From assembly GCF_042242105.1 (NCBI RefSeq), contig NC_092016.1, positions 11,236,501-11,300,500 on the forward strand: 64,000 bases of DNA. The letters run 5' to 3'. The notes below the pieces were generated by a model. The model saw only the letters and a list, made by a program, of their open reading frames with translations. It was not told the DNA's origin and did no database searches. The stretch comes from Pempheris klunzingeri (taxonomy: Eukaryota; Chordata; Actinopteri; Acropomatiformes; Pempheridae). Shown piece after piece: positions 1 through 13,000 of this stretch. The translations under genes and the position numbers were made by a program. The number at the start of each line of letters is the position of its first letter. Position 1 is the stretch's first letter.

Positions 1-2035
1 CAACAATAGCCCAATTTACGATTTCATAGTCCACAGTTAAATAAATATTCAAAGAATGATGCAAAGAAATAGTGTCCAGTCTTAACCTCCCCAAATGTGT
101 CTGAATACCTTTCATTTAATATTTATGCAGAATTTGTGCTACACCATTTAAACTTGAATGTTTACTGTATCTATTTTAGACTACATGAGGTAAAGTATTT
201 GAGTTTTTTAAGTAAATAAACTTGAATACTGAAACGATTGCAAATCCAATAAGTCATAGTTTGCCGTAATTAGTTTAAGTTAATAATACATATACAGAAA
301 TTAAGGTCACAGACAGCTTGACATGATTATTTGACGACAGGACTATTGTTATTTTTGCTTCTCAAAGAATTAATTTGTAACACCCTTAAACTGACAAACT
401 CAATCATTCATGTTAGGTGCAGATTCTCCAAAAGGTAGAGGAGGGTAAACCATACAAACCACACAGCAACACTTGTTTGTGTGTCTTTTTTTTCATATTT
501 TCTTTTCCTTTATTTGTGCAGTAGTAAATACTCATTTAGCCCACAAGAAGAACAGAGAACCTCAGAAAGATGTTTTTTAGAAAGACATGCTTCTCATTAT
601 CAAACACACATGCACACTGCATATCCATGAACACCCGCAGGTCACCTGGTATTATATTAATTCAACTGTGTTAACAGCTAAGTCAAAACAAGCCTTTCTG
701 TTTGCCGTGTACAACAGTGCATGAGCTATCACAACACACAAAAATTATTTCTACCTTGACTTGCTTTGTGGGAAGGTTTTGTTAAACTAAGATCATATTA
801 GTCCTGCTAATGATGTTAAGTGTAGCGAACAGGTAATGATTAGCCTGTTGTGCACAGCCATATGAGACATTATTTGGGGGTTTTATCTAAAACAGATAGC
901 AAGAATTTTTGGGCCACATCCATCTCAAGACCCTCTAAAAAAATTAACTTTTGTTACCCCTTGAATTTGGACTAAAAGCCTCTTAAATCAGCTTTTAAAT
1001 ACCAAAATGGGTTTGGTATAATTCAGGTTCAATACAGAGTTGGACTAAGCAGATGGTTTGAAAAATCTGGGTCGGGGCTCCAGTAGATTGATCCAGAGTT
1101 CAATGTTCAACATCAACATTTCCACTTCTCTCTTCGAATTCAACCAATCATAGTGAGAAGTGAGTCAGAATGAGAGGCACTGACAATGAACAATAGTGTC
1201 ATTTTGACATCATTGTCTCACTGTGACGCTAGGTCTCATATTTAAGTTGACTCTGCAGGAAGAGAATGACAGTAATGAAGAATGTTAACCCTAACCCTTA
1301 TTTCCTGTGCTATTCATAAGCCAGTTGCAACATAATCATGCAACATATTCTCTTACCTATTTAATGGTTAAATACTGCAAAACAGCATATTATTACATAA
1401 CACTGCTTTCAGATGAATTTACATAATTTATTATTTTAACAAAGATTATAACAGAAATACCTTGTAAGGAACATCAACAAAGTGTTGTAACCAACATACA
1501 GTGTTTACCCATTTTGTAGGATTTAAGCACTTTTGACTTTGGTGATTTTGGGAATCTTAGCATTGAAAAAGACACTTTTCATGGAGCAGAAAAGGCTCAC
1601 CTATTGTTTTTCAACAAGTAGTGTCTGCCTATAATTGATTTTTGTATAATACAAGCTTTATTTTATCCTGAGGATTTCCTTAAATCAAACAGCTTGAATG
1701 CAAATGATAACAAATGATGGAGATCCTACAGTCGGATACGTGGTGGTGGTCATCAGCACCTCGCCAAGAGCCTGGTCACTGTGAATGGCCTTTCCGTAAG
1801 TGAAAAGCTATCAAGCCCATCATATAACTGTACTGCTGTTTTCTCTGATATTTGTGCATTAGTCAGGCTATGCCAACTGTACTCATCATCATACAATGAG
1901 TTCATTCGAAATCATTCATGATTCACTTTAAACATAAATGTATAAAATGCATTACAGAACACAAACCCCAGACTATTTTATACTCAATCAGTTGTATATT
2001 TGACATTTGACACTATGATAACAATGATATGCAGA
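1..2035. other. Intergenic, AT-rich, no intact gene recognised
   Basis: No convincing coding exon, RNA gene or intact mobile element is visible. A segment at about 1755-1796 reads as a possible end of a mucin D1 exon (residues KSLVTVNGLS followed by a GTAAGT donor) and may belong to the decayed mucin just downstream, but that match is short and uncertain. Confidence 0.5.
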
Positions 2036-2747
2036 AAAATCGCAAAATCAGCCCCATTGAGATTGAGAACAACCACAAAGTCCATTGTCCAAACGATGAG
2101 GACCCCCTAAGAAGAGATAGATGGACCAGCGAAGCTTGTGACTGTGCTGCATTCATGCAATGAGTTTGTGAGTTTATTGTCCATATAGTTTAAGCAATAG
2201 ACATGATATGTAATAACATGTAGTGGTTCTTCTTGTATTAACACATTCACACATCCGGACACAAGCTCACTGTGTGAGGACCACAAAATGGATGGCTGCT
2301 TCTGTCTTCCTGGTTTTTTACTACACTGTTTCCTGTTTCATGACATGTAAATGCACTTTGTATTTTAAAAATGTTCATGTTGTGTGTTCATATTAGGAAC
2401 TGTATTTGATAGTATTTCCATGAGAGGGTGCATTAGTCAATCTGAATGTCAGAATACGGATGTCGGTTATTTCAGGGTGATGCAAGTTTACCATCCTGGT
2501 TCAGTTGGCGCCATGTGAAAATCAGAAGTTTGACACTTGTCTTAAGGCCCTTAAAATCCTACTAAACAATGACAGAAACAATGTGAGTTAAAACCTGTTG
2601 GTTAAGAAGACTGTAATTGTTTATGGATTCTCACTGAAATCTTCATTACTCTAATGATCAATTCTGTTTTTATTCAGGTATTAATGTTCACTTCTGATGG
2701 CACAGTAAAGCAAAACATGCAGGCCATCAGTTTGCCCTACCACTCAG
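2036..2747 (+). pseudogene. Decayed D1-D2 fragment of a second gel-forming mucin gene
   Basis: Pieces of the N-terminal half of a gel-forming mucin occur in the correct order. About 2045-2106 resembles the exon before C8 (ISPIEIENNHKVHCPND). Positions 2252-2312 are a TIL fragment reading SSLCEDHKMDGCFCLPG, matching [15 protein letters not shown] in the intact gene, but with one Cys replaced by Lys. Positions 2397-2460 read GTVFDSISMRGC after a TATTAG acceptor, matching the next exon ([12 protein letters not shown]). Positions 2476-2582 match the following D2 exon (CENQKFDTCLKALKILL) with both splice sites kept but one base missing near its start. Positions 2678-2747 match the next exon with the same phase (VLMFTSDGTVKQNMQAISLP). 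The 3' part of the 2397 exon and one whole exon are gone, and nothing downstream continues the gene. I infer a dead tandem paralogue of the intact mucin. Confidence 0.75.
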
Positions 2748-4019
2748 GTGGGTCAGACAATAAGAAACTCTGAATGAAACGTATTATTGTCATCTCTCAT
2801 TTGTGCTACGGCATCAACAAATGATCTGACAAAACAAGTCAACAGCCATCTCTGTTAGGCTGTATTTATGCACAGTGAGCATACTGACATTCTCACAATG
2901 ACAATGTTGACATGCTGATGTGTAACAGGTTTAATACTTACTATGTAAGTATTAAATGTTAGCTCAGCACTTTCATTCAGTAGATCACTGGCATAAAGTG
3001 TCAGCATAAAATGTCATGCTAATCCATTTTGTATAGGCTGAGCTATTTACGAGATTGGGATAGTTGAGATATGTGAAAACTTTTACCTGCTGGTAGCGCT
3101 AGTAGAAAAGGCAGTAGCAGATCACCAAAGTTAGCAGCATTCTTCCCGTGGGAGCCATAAATAGCTGTACAAAAATTTGTTGTAGTTAATTTTTTGAGTG
3201 GTGAACCACCCAGCAACCAACTAACTAACATTTCCAGCCTCAGAATCCTGACTCTTGCTTTGCTAAAAATCATATGGAAAATAATGATAGTGGTCTCACC
3301 CACCCCACCTATATCACTATCTTAGTTTAAGTATGTTACTCTAAAAGCACAACGGATAGTTACATCAGGTCTTGTGTATTAGTAGATATTAAGGCTCTGT
3401 GCATATGAACAATGCTACAGGGCGACAGGCCAGACTGTCAGTAAACATGGCATAGGCCTGTAAGTATTTGGCAAATGTTTGATCAATGTATGGTCCAGTG
3501 ATTTATGAATTTACTTAAAGATTTCACATCAGCGCATTTACTCTTGTGCTTAGATATGGAGACACAACCCACAGCTTAAAATGCTCAGGTTCAGTGAGGA
3601 AAGCACACGATTCTTGTTTTAATATGCATATACACTCATCTTCTGCTCATAAAAACGCGGACTTGAATAAAAGTGTTCAATAATTAGGATAAGGATACTG
3701 TGCAATGATTCATCTACTGAAACTGTATGTCAGTTCAGTTTAAAAGATTTCTCCTACTGAACGCCTAGACAAATGTTAATGTTTACTAAAGATTAACGAG
3801 TGATTGAGCGGAGGCTTCATGACAGAGAGATGGTTGTTTTATGCAATGTTTTTCGTGGGTGTGATCTTTATGGAAACAAAAACCACAGTGGTTGACACCC
3901 AAAAAGTCCTTTTACCCCTCCTAAACTGTAAACAACTAATGAACTATATTACATGACATTTATATTGTGGCATCACTTGGCGTATCCATCCCTCTTAGGA
4001 CCAGGACTCCTCAATGACC
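2748..4019. promoter_or_regulatory. Intergenic upstream region and probable promoter of the mucin gene
   Basis: No exon is seen here. The mucin start codon at 4020 lies about 60 bases after an AT-rich TATA-like stretch (TTTATATT near 3958-3965), a plausible core promoter position. This is inference from spacing only; no factor-binding site is claimed. Confidence 0.25.
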
Positions 4020-7000
4020 ATGAGACTACACAGGATGCCACTTGAATGGGTGATACCATGGCTCACCCTCTGCCTCGGACTATCTGCAGCGACCAGTGGT
4101 ATGTACACTCAATGGGACACTATACGTCAAATCCAACCTCATCTTTATTCTCATCCTGCACTGTCTATAGAGTATAAATGATCCTATCCTTTATAATACA
4201 AATATAAGCAGTCTCCCTGTCACTGACATTCCTCATCATGTCTAGTGACTGTATGTATGTTTTTTCTTTTTTAAGTCAATGTTCAGACGATGACCAAAAT
4301 GCCAGTAATTACAGGTAATTGTTTTTTTTTTTCAAGGATGAAAGATCACAAGCCAAAAATCACAACAGTTTGAACTACAGTATAATAAATGTTTTTGTTT
4401 TTTTTCCTGAAGTGAGCTCCTCTCACGACAACCAGTTCTGCAGCACTTGGGGAAACTACCATTTTAAGACTTTCGATGGAGATTTCTTCCAGCTTCCCTT
4501 CTCTTGCAACTACATCCTTGTGTCCCACTGCAAGGGCAGCTACGAGAGTTTCAATATTCAGCTCCAACGGCAGGAGATAAATGGAGTCACCACCATTAAG
4601 AAGGTCATTATGAGACTGGAGGGGATCATTGTGGAATTATCCAACTCTTCCGTCATAGTCAACGATGAACTGTGAGTCTATTTTTGATAATGTGACTTTT
4701 CATTACCAGCTGATGTACTGGTTACAATGATGCTTAATGTCTTATCATCATACTGTGGTGATTTGCTTTGTCCCCGCTAGTGTCACTGTACCGTTCAGCC
4801 ACACTGGGATTTCAATTGGAAGAACTGTATCCTACGTTAAGATTGAGGCAAAACTTGGTGTGGTTGTCATGTGGAATGAAGAAGACTCCCTCTGGGTATG
4901 TGTATTCTTTGTGCTCTATATATACACACACACAGACACACACATATATATATATACATACTGAGTTTTACTACTATATTACTATATTATACTATATCAT
5001 ATGCTATAGAGTAAAGCAGTTGTGAGGGTTCAGTGTCTTGATCAACACGTCTAGATCTTTTTCTACAGATGACAGACCTGAACCTGATAAAGTTATGAGA
5101 AGGTCTGTAAAGTAAGACCAAACACCACTGATGTTAGTTGTACCAGGGATGCTGTAAAAATTGCATGTAATAAAAATTATAAGAGAACTATTCAGAGGCA
5201 CTGACTCACCAAGAATGGAGAAAGCACAAACTACTCAGTCACTAAAAGACAGTATTCACTGTTGAAAGTCCAACGGAAAAAGTTTTCAGGCTGCTGTTAA
5301 AACAATTTCCACTTAATATTCACTCTTGGCCGAATCACATGGTGTTTCTTTGGAGCTTGTGTTTGATAAATTATTATGTGGATGTTCAAACTTTCCATTC
5401 TTCTTGCCTGATAAGGCTGAAAAAGAAATGCAGCTTCATCAGACTATTATGCATAAATGGTGCCAGACAAAAATAGCATAATATTTTCTGTAGTTAAGAG
5501 ATATTCACTTCTATATTCTGATCTAATTTTCTTTTACTGGTTTTAAGGTTGAGCTGGATGCAAAATTCAAGAATCAGACCTGTGGCCTGTGCGGTGACTT
5601 CAACGGAGTCCAAATTTACGATGAGTTCATCAACGCAAGTAAATGCTAAATATTAAAGTTTAAGACAAACTCCACAAAATCAGTTTTCTCATTTGCTAAA
5701 ACCTCTTTTTCCCCTCTACATACAGTAACTCCTGAAGATTATGGGGAGATCTGGAAAGTCAACGGTCCAACAGAAAACTGTGAAGAAATCTCTACAGCCA
5801 CACAGACCTGTGCAAATCAGGTATGTGAAATAATTCAAATAATTCTTCATGTAACATCTTAGAACAGTTTGAATACATTATATACTCTGACCCACAGCGA
5901 GACCTTTGTGAGAACCTGCTGTCAGGACCTGCATTCCTCAACTGTCAAGACTTGATTGACACTGACTCCTTCATCAAAGCCTGTGTCAAGGACCTGTGCT
6001 ACTGTAACACCAGCAGCACTTTATGCTTGTGTTCAACCACATCAGAGTACTCCCGTCAGTGCGCTCATGCAGGCGGAAATCCACAGCAGTGGAAGACGGC
6101 ACAACTGTGTGGTAAGAACGTCGATCAAAACACTTACATGTTCAAGCTCTGAGGTTTTCACTGATTTTATATCAGAATCTCTGTTTCTAAATTTTAATAG
6201 CCAAAACATGCAATTTCAACATGGAGTATAAGGAGTGCGGCAGTCCCTGTACTGACACCTGCAGCAACCCCCAGAGAAGCCAAGTGTGTGATGATCACTG
6301 CATAGACGGATGCTTCTGTCCATCCGGTAAGTTTCCTAATTTCAATGTTATTATTATCACTGTCACTTTTACTTTTGCGGCTGCTACTGCTAGTACTGCT
6401 ACTATTATTTATGCTATTGTTGTTTCTATGACTTCCTTAATTCATTCATTTATTGCTGTCATTTTTTCCAATGATCTCATTGTTTCAGAGGGAAACATGT
6501 TTTTTATGCATTCTTTTTTATTATTCTTTATTAATTCTTTTAAAATGTTAAACAATGTTAAATATAACAACATCAAATGTTAAATGTAAACGTTTTCTAT
6601 CTTGTAATAGAATATACCGTTACTAATTAAACTTTTATTTATTTTATTTTATTTTACTGCTCCTGTACACTTGCCATCTCTAACGTCCATATTTTAAGAA
6701 CTACAGTACCTTGGTTACATCAATTTCAATTCACATTTTATATATAAAAGCTGTATGTGCTCGATGCATGTTTTTCCGTCATCTCAACCTTGTCAAGTCA
6801 CCCAAAGTACATTTTGTCTCGTCTCACCTTTTTTTCACCATCTTCTTACTAACTAAACACAAATGATTAATTCAAGCGCAAATAAGCAATTCTAAAGCAA
6901 TTCAGGTGACATCTGCTGGGCTCTGCACACATTGGATTCTCTGATGGTAAAACAAGTGTTAATCATGTCATTATGTGTCCCTAAGGTACTGTATTTGACG

Positions 7001-10000
7001 ACATTAAACAAAGTCAGTGTGTTCCCGTCGACCAGTGCTCCTGCTTACACAACGGAAAGCCATACAAACCAGGGGAATCATACACAAGGGCGTGTCAAAA
7101 ATGGTAATTACTTGACTATGTTTAAGTTTGCAGCATGTGTATTTAAGTTGGTCTGTCTAGTTAAACTGACTGAACTCTGCTGATAGCACCTGTACCCGCG
7201 GTAAGTGGAGCTGTGAGGATATGGACTGTCCTAGTATCTGCTCCGTGCTGGGTGGCTCCCACATCTCCACCTATGATGATAAAACATATACTTTCCATGG
7301 AGACTGTTCTTACGTTCTCTCCAAGGTGAGGCATTCAAATGCACCTTAATTCATCCTTTAATTGATAAACAAAATTACAGCACAGTACTTGCAAATAAGC
7401 AAACAGTTTGTAATCAAGTGCATTTTTATCTTTCTGACTTTAGGAAACTAATGGGGTTTTCAGTGTGCTTGGTGACCTGGTCAAATGTGAAAAATTTGAT
7501 AAATCAACTTGCCTGGCTGCAGTCACTCTACTACTACATAAACGCACGGTACAATTAACATATATTATAGTTTTCTGCTAATAACGTGAAAATCTATTCG
7601 TATTAGAATTTTCTCCATTTCAAATCTATTAGAAAGATTCATATTTTTTTCATATTGTTTTTTTTTTTTTTTTCATACCACAGCAGACAATTGTAATTGA
7701 AGCCAATGGACACGTTTTTTATAACAAACAGATCTCTCCATTGCCTCTTTTCATGGGTGAGTGGTTGGTTTGTTTTGGTGTTCATTCTCCTATGAAAAGA
7801 CAACATATGATTGTGTTTGCTTAAATCAAAGCAGAGTATGATTCAATGTGAAAATGTTTTTTTCTCCTGCAGATGACATAATGGTCTTTAGCCCATCGAC
7901 GTTCTTCATTGTAATCCACACCACCTATGGGCTTGATCTTGAGATTCAGCTCACACCTATTATGCAGGTCTTTATCAAAGCCAGTGTTTCCAATAAGGGA
8001 AAACTCAAAGGTGTGTTTTATTTCTTTAGCACTTCTGATTATGTTGTAAAAATATTAATCATTTGTCGAGAGTTCTTTATTAGGTATTAAGTCAACGTGT
8101 CATTATCTTTATCCAGGCCTTTGTGGAGATTTTAATGATGTGGAAGCTGATGACTTCAGAACCACAAACGGGCTGACTGAGGGAACGGCTGGGATATTTG
8201 CCAACACATGGAAGAGCAAAGCAAGCTGCCCTGATGTGACAAACACACTCGGGGACCCCTGCACATTGAGCATAGAAAAGGGTAGGTCACAGAGATCATG
8301 CTCCACACTAAAATATCATTATTCACAACACTCTGCCACTAAACAATGCTTTTTTTTGCAGAGAAATATGCCAAACACTGGTGCTCCTTGCTGTCAGACC
8401 CAAAAGGGGTTTTTGCCCGCTGCCATTCTGAAATAAACCCTGAGGACTATCAAGCTGTGAGCAGTGATTTCTTTTGTGTTTTTTTATGTGTTTGTGTTAT
8501 TAACTTCTTCAACAACTGCACATTTCAGCTATTAATTTCACTTGTTGCTGCTTCTCTCCACAGTCTTGTATTTATGACACGTGCGCCTGTGAAAACAGCG
8601 AGGAGTGCATGTGTGCTGCTGTGTCCTCCTATGTCCATGCATGTGCCACTGAAGGTGTCCTACTGCATGGATGGCGGGACACCATATGCCGTAAGTTAAA
8701 CCCAAACTATCAAATGTGCAGTAAACGAAGTCTGTATTTATCTATAATATTCAAACACTAAGTGAACCTGTTTCCTTTCAAAAGAGAAATACACGACTGA
8801 CTGCCCTTCTACTTTTGTGTACGAGCACCAAATGACAAGTTGTCGTCGCACCTGCCGCTCTCTTAGTCAGTCGGACTTAACATGTGAAGTTGAATTTACC
8901 CCGCTTGATGGCTGCGGCTGTGCTGAAGGAACTTACCTTAATGAGAAGAGCCAGTGTGTGTCAGCCTCACAGTGCCCCTGTCATGTGGGAGACAGACTGG
9001 TAAACCCCGGGCATGTCATCAGGGTCCATGGACAAACTTGGTGAGGATTTCAATACTTCAAGTAAAAATAAAGCATTATTGAAAATAAGCAAAATAAACA
9101 TTTTTTTCCATCTACTGTCAGCTAAGTAATAAAACTAGTTAGCTGACAGTGAAGAGGTCACAGGAAATGCGAGGAGTGAGACAAGGGGAATGACAAGCAA
9201 CAAAGGTCTCCAGCAGGAGGCGAAGTGGGGATGTTGAGATTCATCAGTTTACTTTTAAACTGAGCAAAAAAGATCCTAAATTAGTGGATCCCAAGTTGTC
9301 ATAGTCCCTGGATCAAACGATTGGTTGACTTTTAAAGTTTGGTGTTTTAAAGAGTGTTTTATTTAGATTAAATACTGTTTCCCACTGCAGAGTGAGTGGC
9401 AGCATTAAGGCATTTAGTATTTAAAAACAATTAGGCTACAGATGCTTGTCTTGCACAACATAGTGCCCCTCAAAGATATCAGAATCAGAATTCCTTTAAT
9501 AATCCCCAGGGGGAAATTGCTTTTTGTTACACACAGCTCCAAAAGAATAAGAATAAACTTCAAACACAAAAGTAAATCAGGTGAGTCCAGGGTCCAGGGT
9601 CCTCTCCTCTCTGGTGAAACAGTTCCCGTACTGCTATATACACTGCTACCTGCAGAGATTTAAGTTAGCTTACTCCACATCTTAACTATTTAATGGAGTT
9701 ATGACGGAATATATTAAATTGGTTTTACTGGAAGTTAATATTGATGAAAAAATTCAGTATGTTGTAAGCAGTGAAGCACTGTACTTACTGGCCTTGTTTG
9801 AAGTTTAGCTTTTAAACAACTTCTTTTCTTTTAATTCTTGTCAGCAAAGCTGATGTTTTTAATATTATTATGAGGCCTATTGACATGTTATGCAGTAAAA
9901 ACAGTTTTGTAAGTCTTAATTTTTGCTGATTGCAATAGTTTGATTTGGGTTTTCATGCCATAAATGCACTTTTGCAACGTTGTAACGCTCATTATTTCAT

Positions 10001-13000
10001 AGGGATTTAAGGTCCATTTGCACTTACTTTATTTCAGTTTTCACTTTGTTTATCGTGTTTGGTGAATTGCAGTCACTATCCTGCCCATGTCAGTCTGTGT
10101 GTATGTTTGATAGACCAACAGATCAGGTTAGCTTATTTGTGTGGACTATGACTTGGGGACACTTTCATATCTTAGACGCTATACCAGATGGGAACCACAT
10201 TCCTAGATTGTTTTTGGAGGAAATCGAGCAAAAACTAGCAAAAATTAATAACAAGAAAATGCATTTCTCCTCTTTGTCCACCATGCCTGTCTTTCTATGC
10301 ATTTAAGCTCCTGTCATGGTGGAAAACTACGCTGTAACGGAAGCCCTATAAGTGAATGTAGGTACAAAGCACTCAGTTTGTCACAGTATTCCTTCAATAG
10401 CAGAGCCCAATATAAGCCACACCAAGCCTACAATGCTGTCCTTTGTAACACATAATCATTGTCACCAGCGTGCAGCGATCCAATGGTTTTCTTCAACTGC
10501 TCACACGCAAAGCCTGGTGAGAAGGGATCTGAGTGCCAGAAAAGCTGCCAGACACTGGACACAGAAGACTGTGTAAGACTGAGCCATTGGTACATCACTG
10601 TTGTTATTCTGTGCATCTATTCTAAAGCACTGGGATGATATGTTAAATACATTGCTGTTATGCTGTATAGGACGGTCCACAGTGTATCTCAGGGTGTGTA
10701 TGTCCTGCTGGCCTGCTGTCAGATGGTAAAGGAGGCTGTATCGAGGAGAAGAACTGTCCCTGCACATATAATGGAGAATCCTATAATTCTGGACAGACTG
10801 TCACAGTGGACTGCAATACCTGGTGAGCCCTTTAACGCTTTTCAATGTAGTCCTGCGCCAGTTTATCGTTGTGTGTGGGGTTTTTTTATAGGGATATATA
10901 ACCTGACAATACTTCATCTGTTTCAATCACAGCACTTGCAAAAGCAGAAAATGGGAATGTACAGATCATAAATGTGATGGAACCTGTACTGTATATGGAG
11001 AAGGGCATTACATCACTTTTGATGAAAAAAAATTCTCTTTTAATGGGGACTGTTCCTATGACTTTGCTCAGGTATAGCACAAACTTAACATTTAGTCTTT
11101 GTGATTTGCCAAACAGCGGTCTTGTGATACTGATATCAAAGTCTTGCAGGATTACTGTGGAGATAACACGAATGGAACCTTCAAGGTCTTAATGGAGAGC
11201 ATCCCATGTGGAACAACTGAAAGCATCTGCTCCACTGCTATCAAGCTCTACTTAGGGGTACATGACACTATTATATGTGTTTAAAATAAATGATGAAATG
11301 TTGAAAATAGCCTTGCAGGATTACAAATGAGCATGTTTTATGTTTTTCAGAATAATGAAATTGTTCTTTCAGAAGAAAATATCAGAGTAATCAAACAAAG
11401 CAAAGGAGTGGACATACCCTATAAGGTCCACACTATAGGTATATATCTTGTCATTGAGGCAAAGAATGGTCTTGTTCTTATTTGGAATAAGAAGAAAATT
11501 CTCATGATCAAACTCAGCTCCACATACAAGGTGGGTGAGCCGATATACGAGTGTTCAGGTAAATGTTAATAAGGTAGCTATTTTATGAATTCGCTAAATC
11601 TCATTGTATTCCAGGGAAAAGTCTGTGGTCTGTGTGGTAATTATGATGGGAATATCAAAAACGATTTCACGACCAGAAACAAAGAAGTTGTAGTTGACGC
11701 CCTTGAGTTTGGAAACAGCTGGAAAGAGTCGTCTACCTGCCCTAATGCAAAAACACAAAAAAATCCCTGTAGTCTGTACCCACACAGGCAGCCATGGGCA
11801 TTAAAACACTGCAGCATTATCACCAGTGACATATTTGTCGGTTGCCATTCAAAGGTAAGAAAATTGACAATATCACATGGCATGTTATCATAGACAAGGT
11901 CAATTTAATCAGTAACTGTCTACTTTCTGTTTGATTAGCTAACAGTACAATTCAGCCTCCATTTGCATTTACAATGGCTTCTTTCAAAAAGGTGCATCCA
12001 CAAAACTATTATGATGCCTGTGTGAGAGACACATGTGCCTGCAATACAGGAGGAGACTGTGAGTGTTTCTGCTCAGCTGTAGCAGCCTACGCAGCAGCCT
12101 GTAATAAGGCCGGAGCGTGTGTGAAATGGAGAACTCCCACAATCTGCCGTGAGTGTTTCATTTGTGTTTTTGTGAGGAGATAAACCAAAATAGAATTTAA
12201 TCATTTTCTCTTAGCATCATCTTAGTAACTTTAATTATAAAACTTAGGAATAAAGCCAATAAAGGTGTTATACCCAATTAAGTAATCTTTTCTCATATCT
12301 TGTTAATATTCCCTCCTTATGTTTCATTAGCTCTCTTCTGTGATTTTTACAACCCTGATGGAGAGTGTGAATGGCACTATGAGCCTTGTGGAAAACCATG
12401 CATGAAGACGTGTAGGAATCCCTCAGGAATGTGCTACAATAAACTTCCAGCATTGGAAGGTACAAAAAATATGCAAGTACTATTAGTAATACTAGCGTTT
12501 TAGGTTTGTAATTACTCAGGCAAAATTGATTGACTCTGCATTCTCTTTTCTAGTAAAGCCGGTTAAGCACAATTGTCTTATTGACTTTTTATTCACTTTC
12601 ACCACTAGACTTCCCTCTGTGCTTGTTTTGCAATTTACAAGAACATTTAACTTTTTAAGGCTGCTATCCAAGTTGCCCGCCTGAGCGACCTTATTTGGAG
12701 GAAGTTACCATGAAGTGTGTGTCAAAGGAGGAATGTGGCTGCTATGATAACGAAGGGGAGCATTATAGAGATGGGGAGCTTGTGCCTCCAAAGGAAAACT
12801 GTCACAACTGGTAGGACACTATCAATCTTATCAATGCTGTACTTGATGCAAAATTAATGGTAGCGATTATATAGTGTTTATATCTATATATATATACACA
12901 CACATATATATATATATACACTCTTTACGTGATGATGCCCCACAGTTGTTGCGCCAGATACAAAGTGTTTTGGACTGAGACACCAGAGGTGGACTGGCTG

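Noticed and set aside
1280-1300. TTAACCCTAACCC as a telomere-like repeat
   Set aside because: Only about two units; no longer telomeric array present.
4319-4675. Open frame starting [10 protein letters not shown]
   Set aside because: Its first 31 codons are intron. The real exon begins at 4413 after TTTTTTTTCCTGAAG.
10388-10468. Extra mucin exon after CAATAG at 10390
   Set aside because: Reading on gives an in-frame TAA; the acceptor at 10468 yields the expected TIL sequence instead.
11942-11991. Possible earlier acceptor (GATTAG or TTCAG) for the D3 C8 exon
   Set aside because: Use of these sites adds non-homologous residues. Only TTTCAAAAAG at 11991 gives the C8 sequence in phase.
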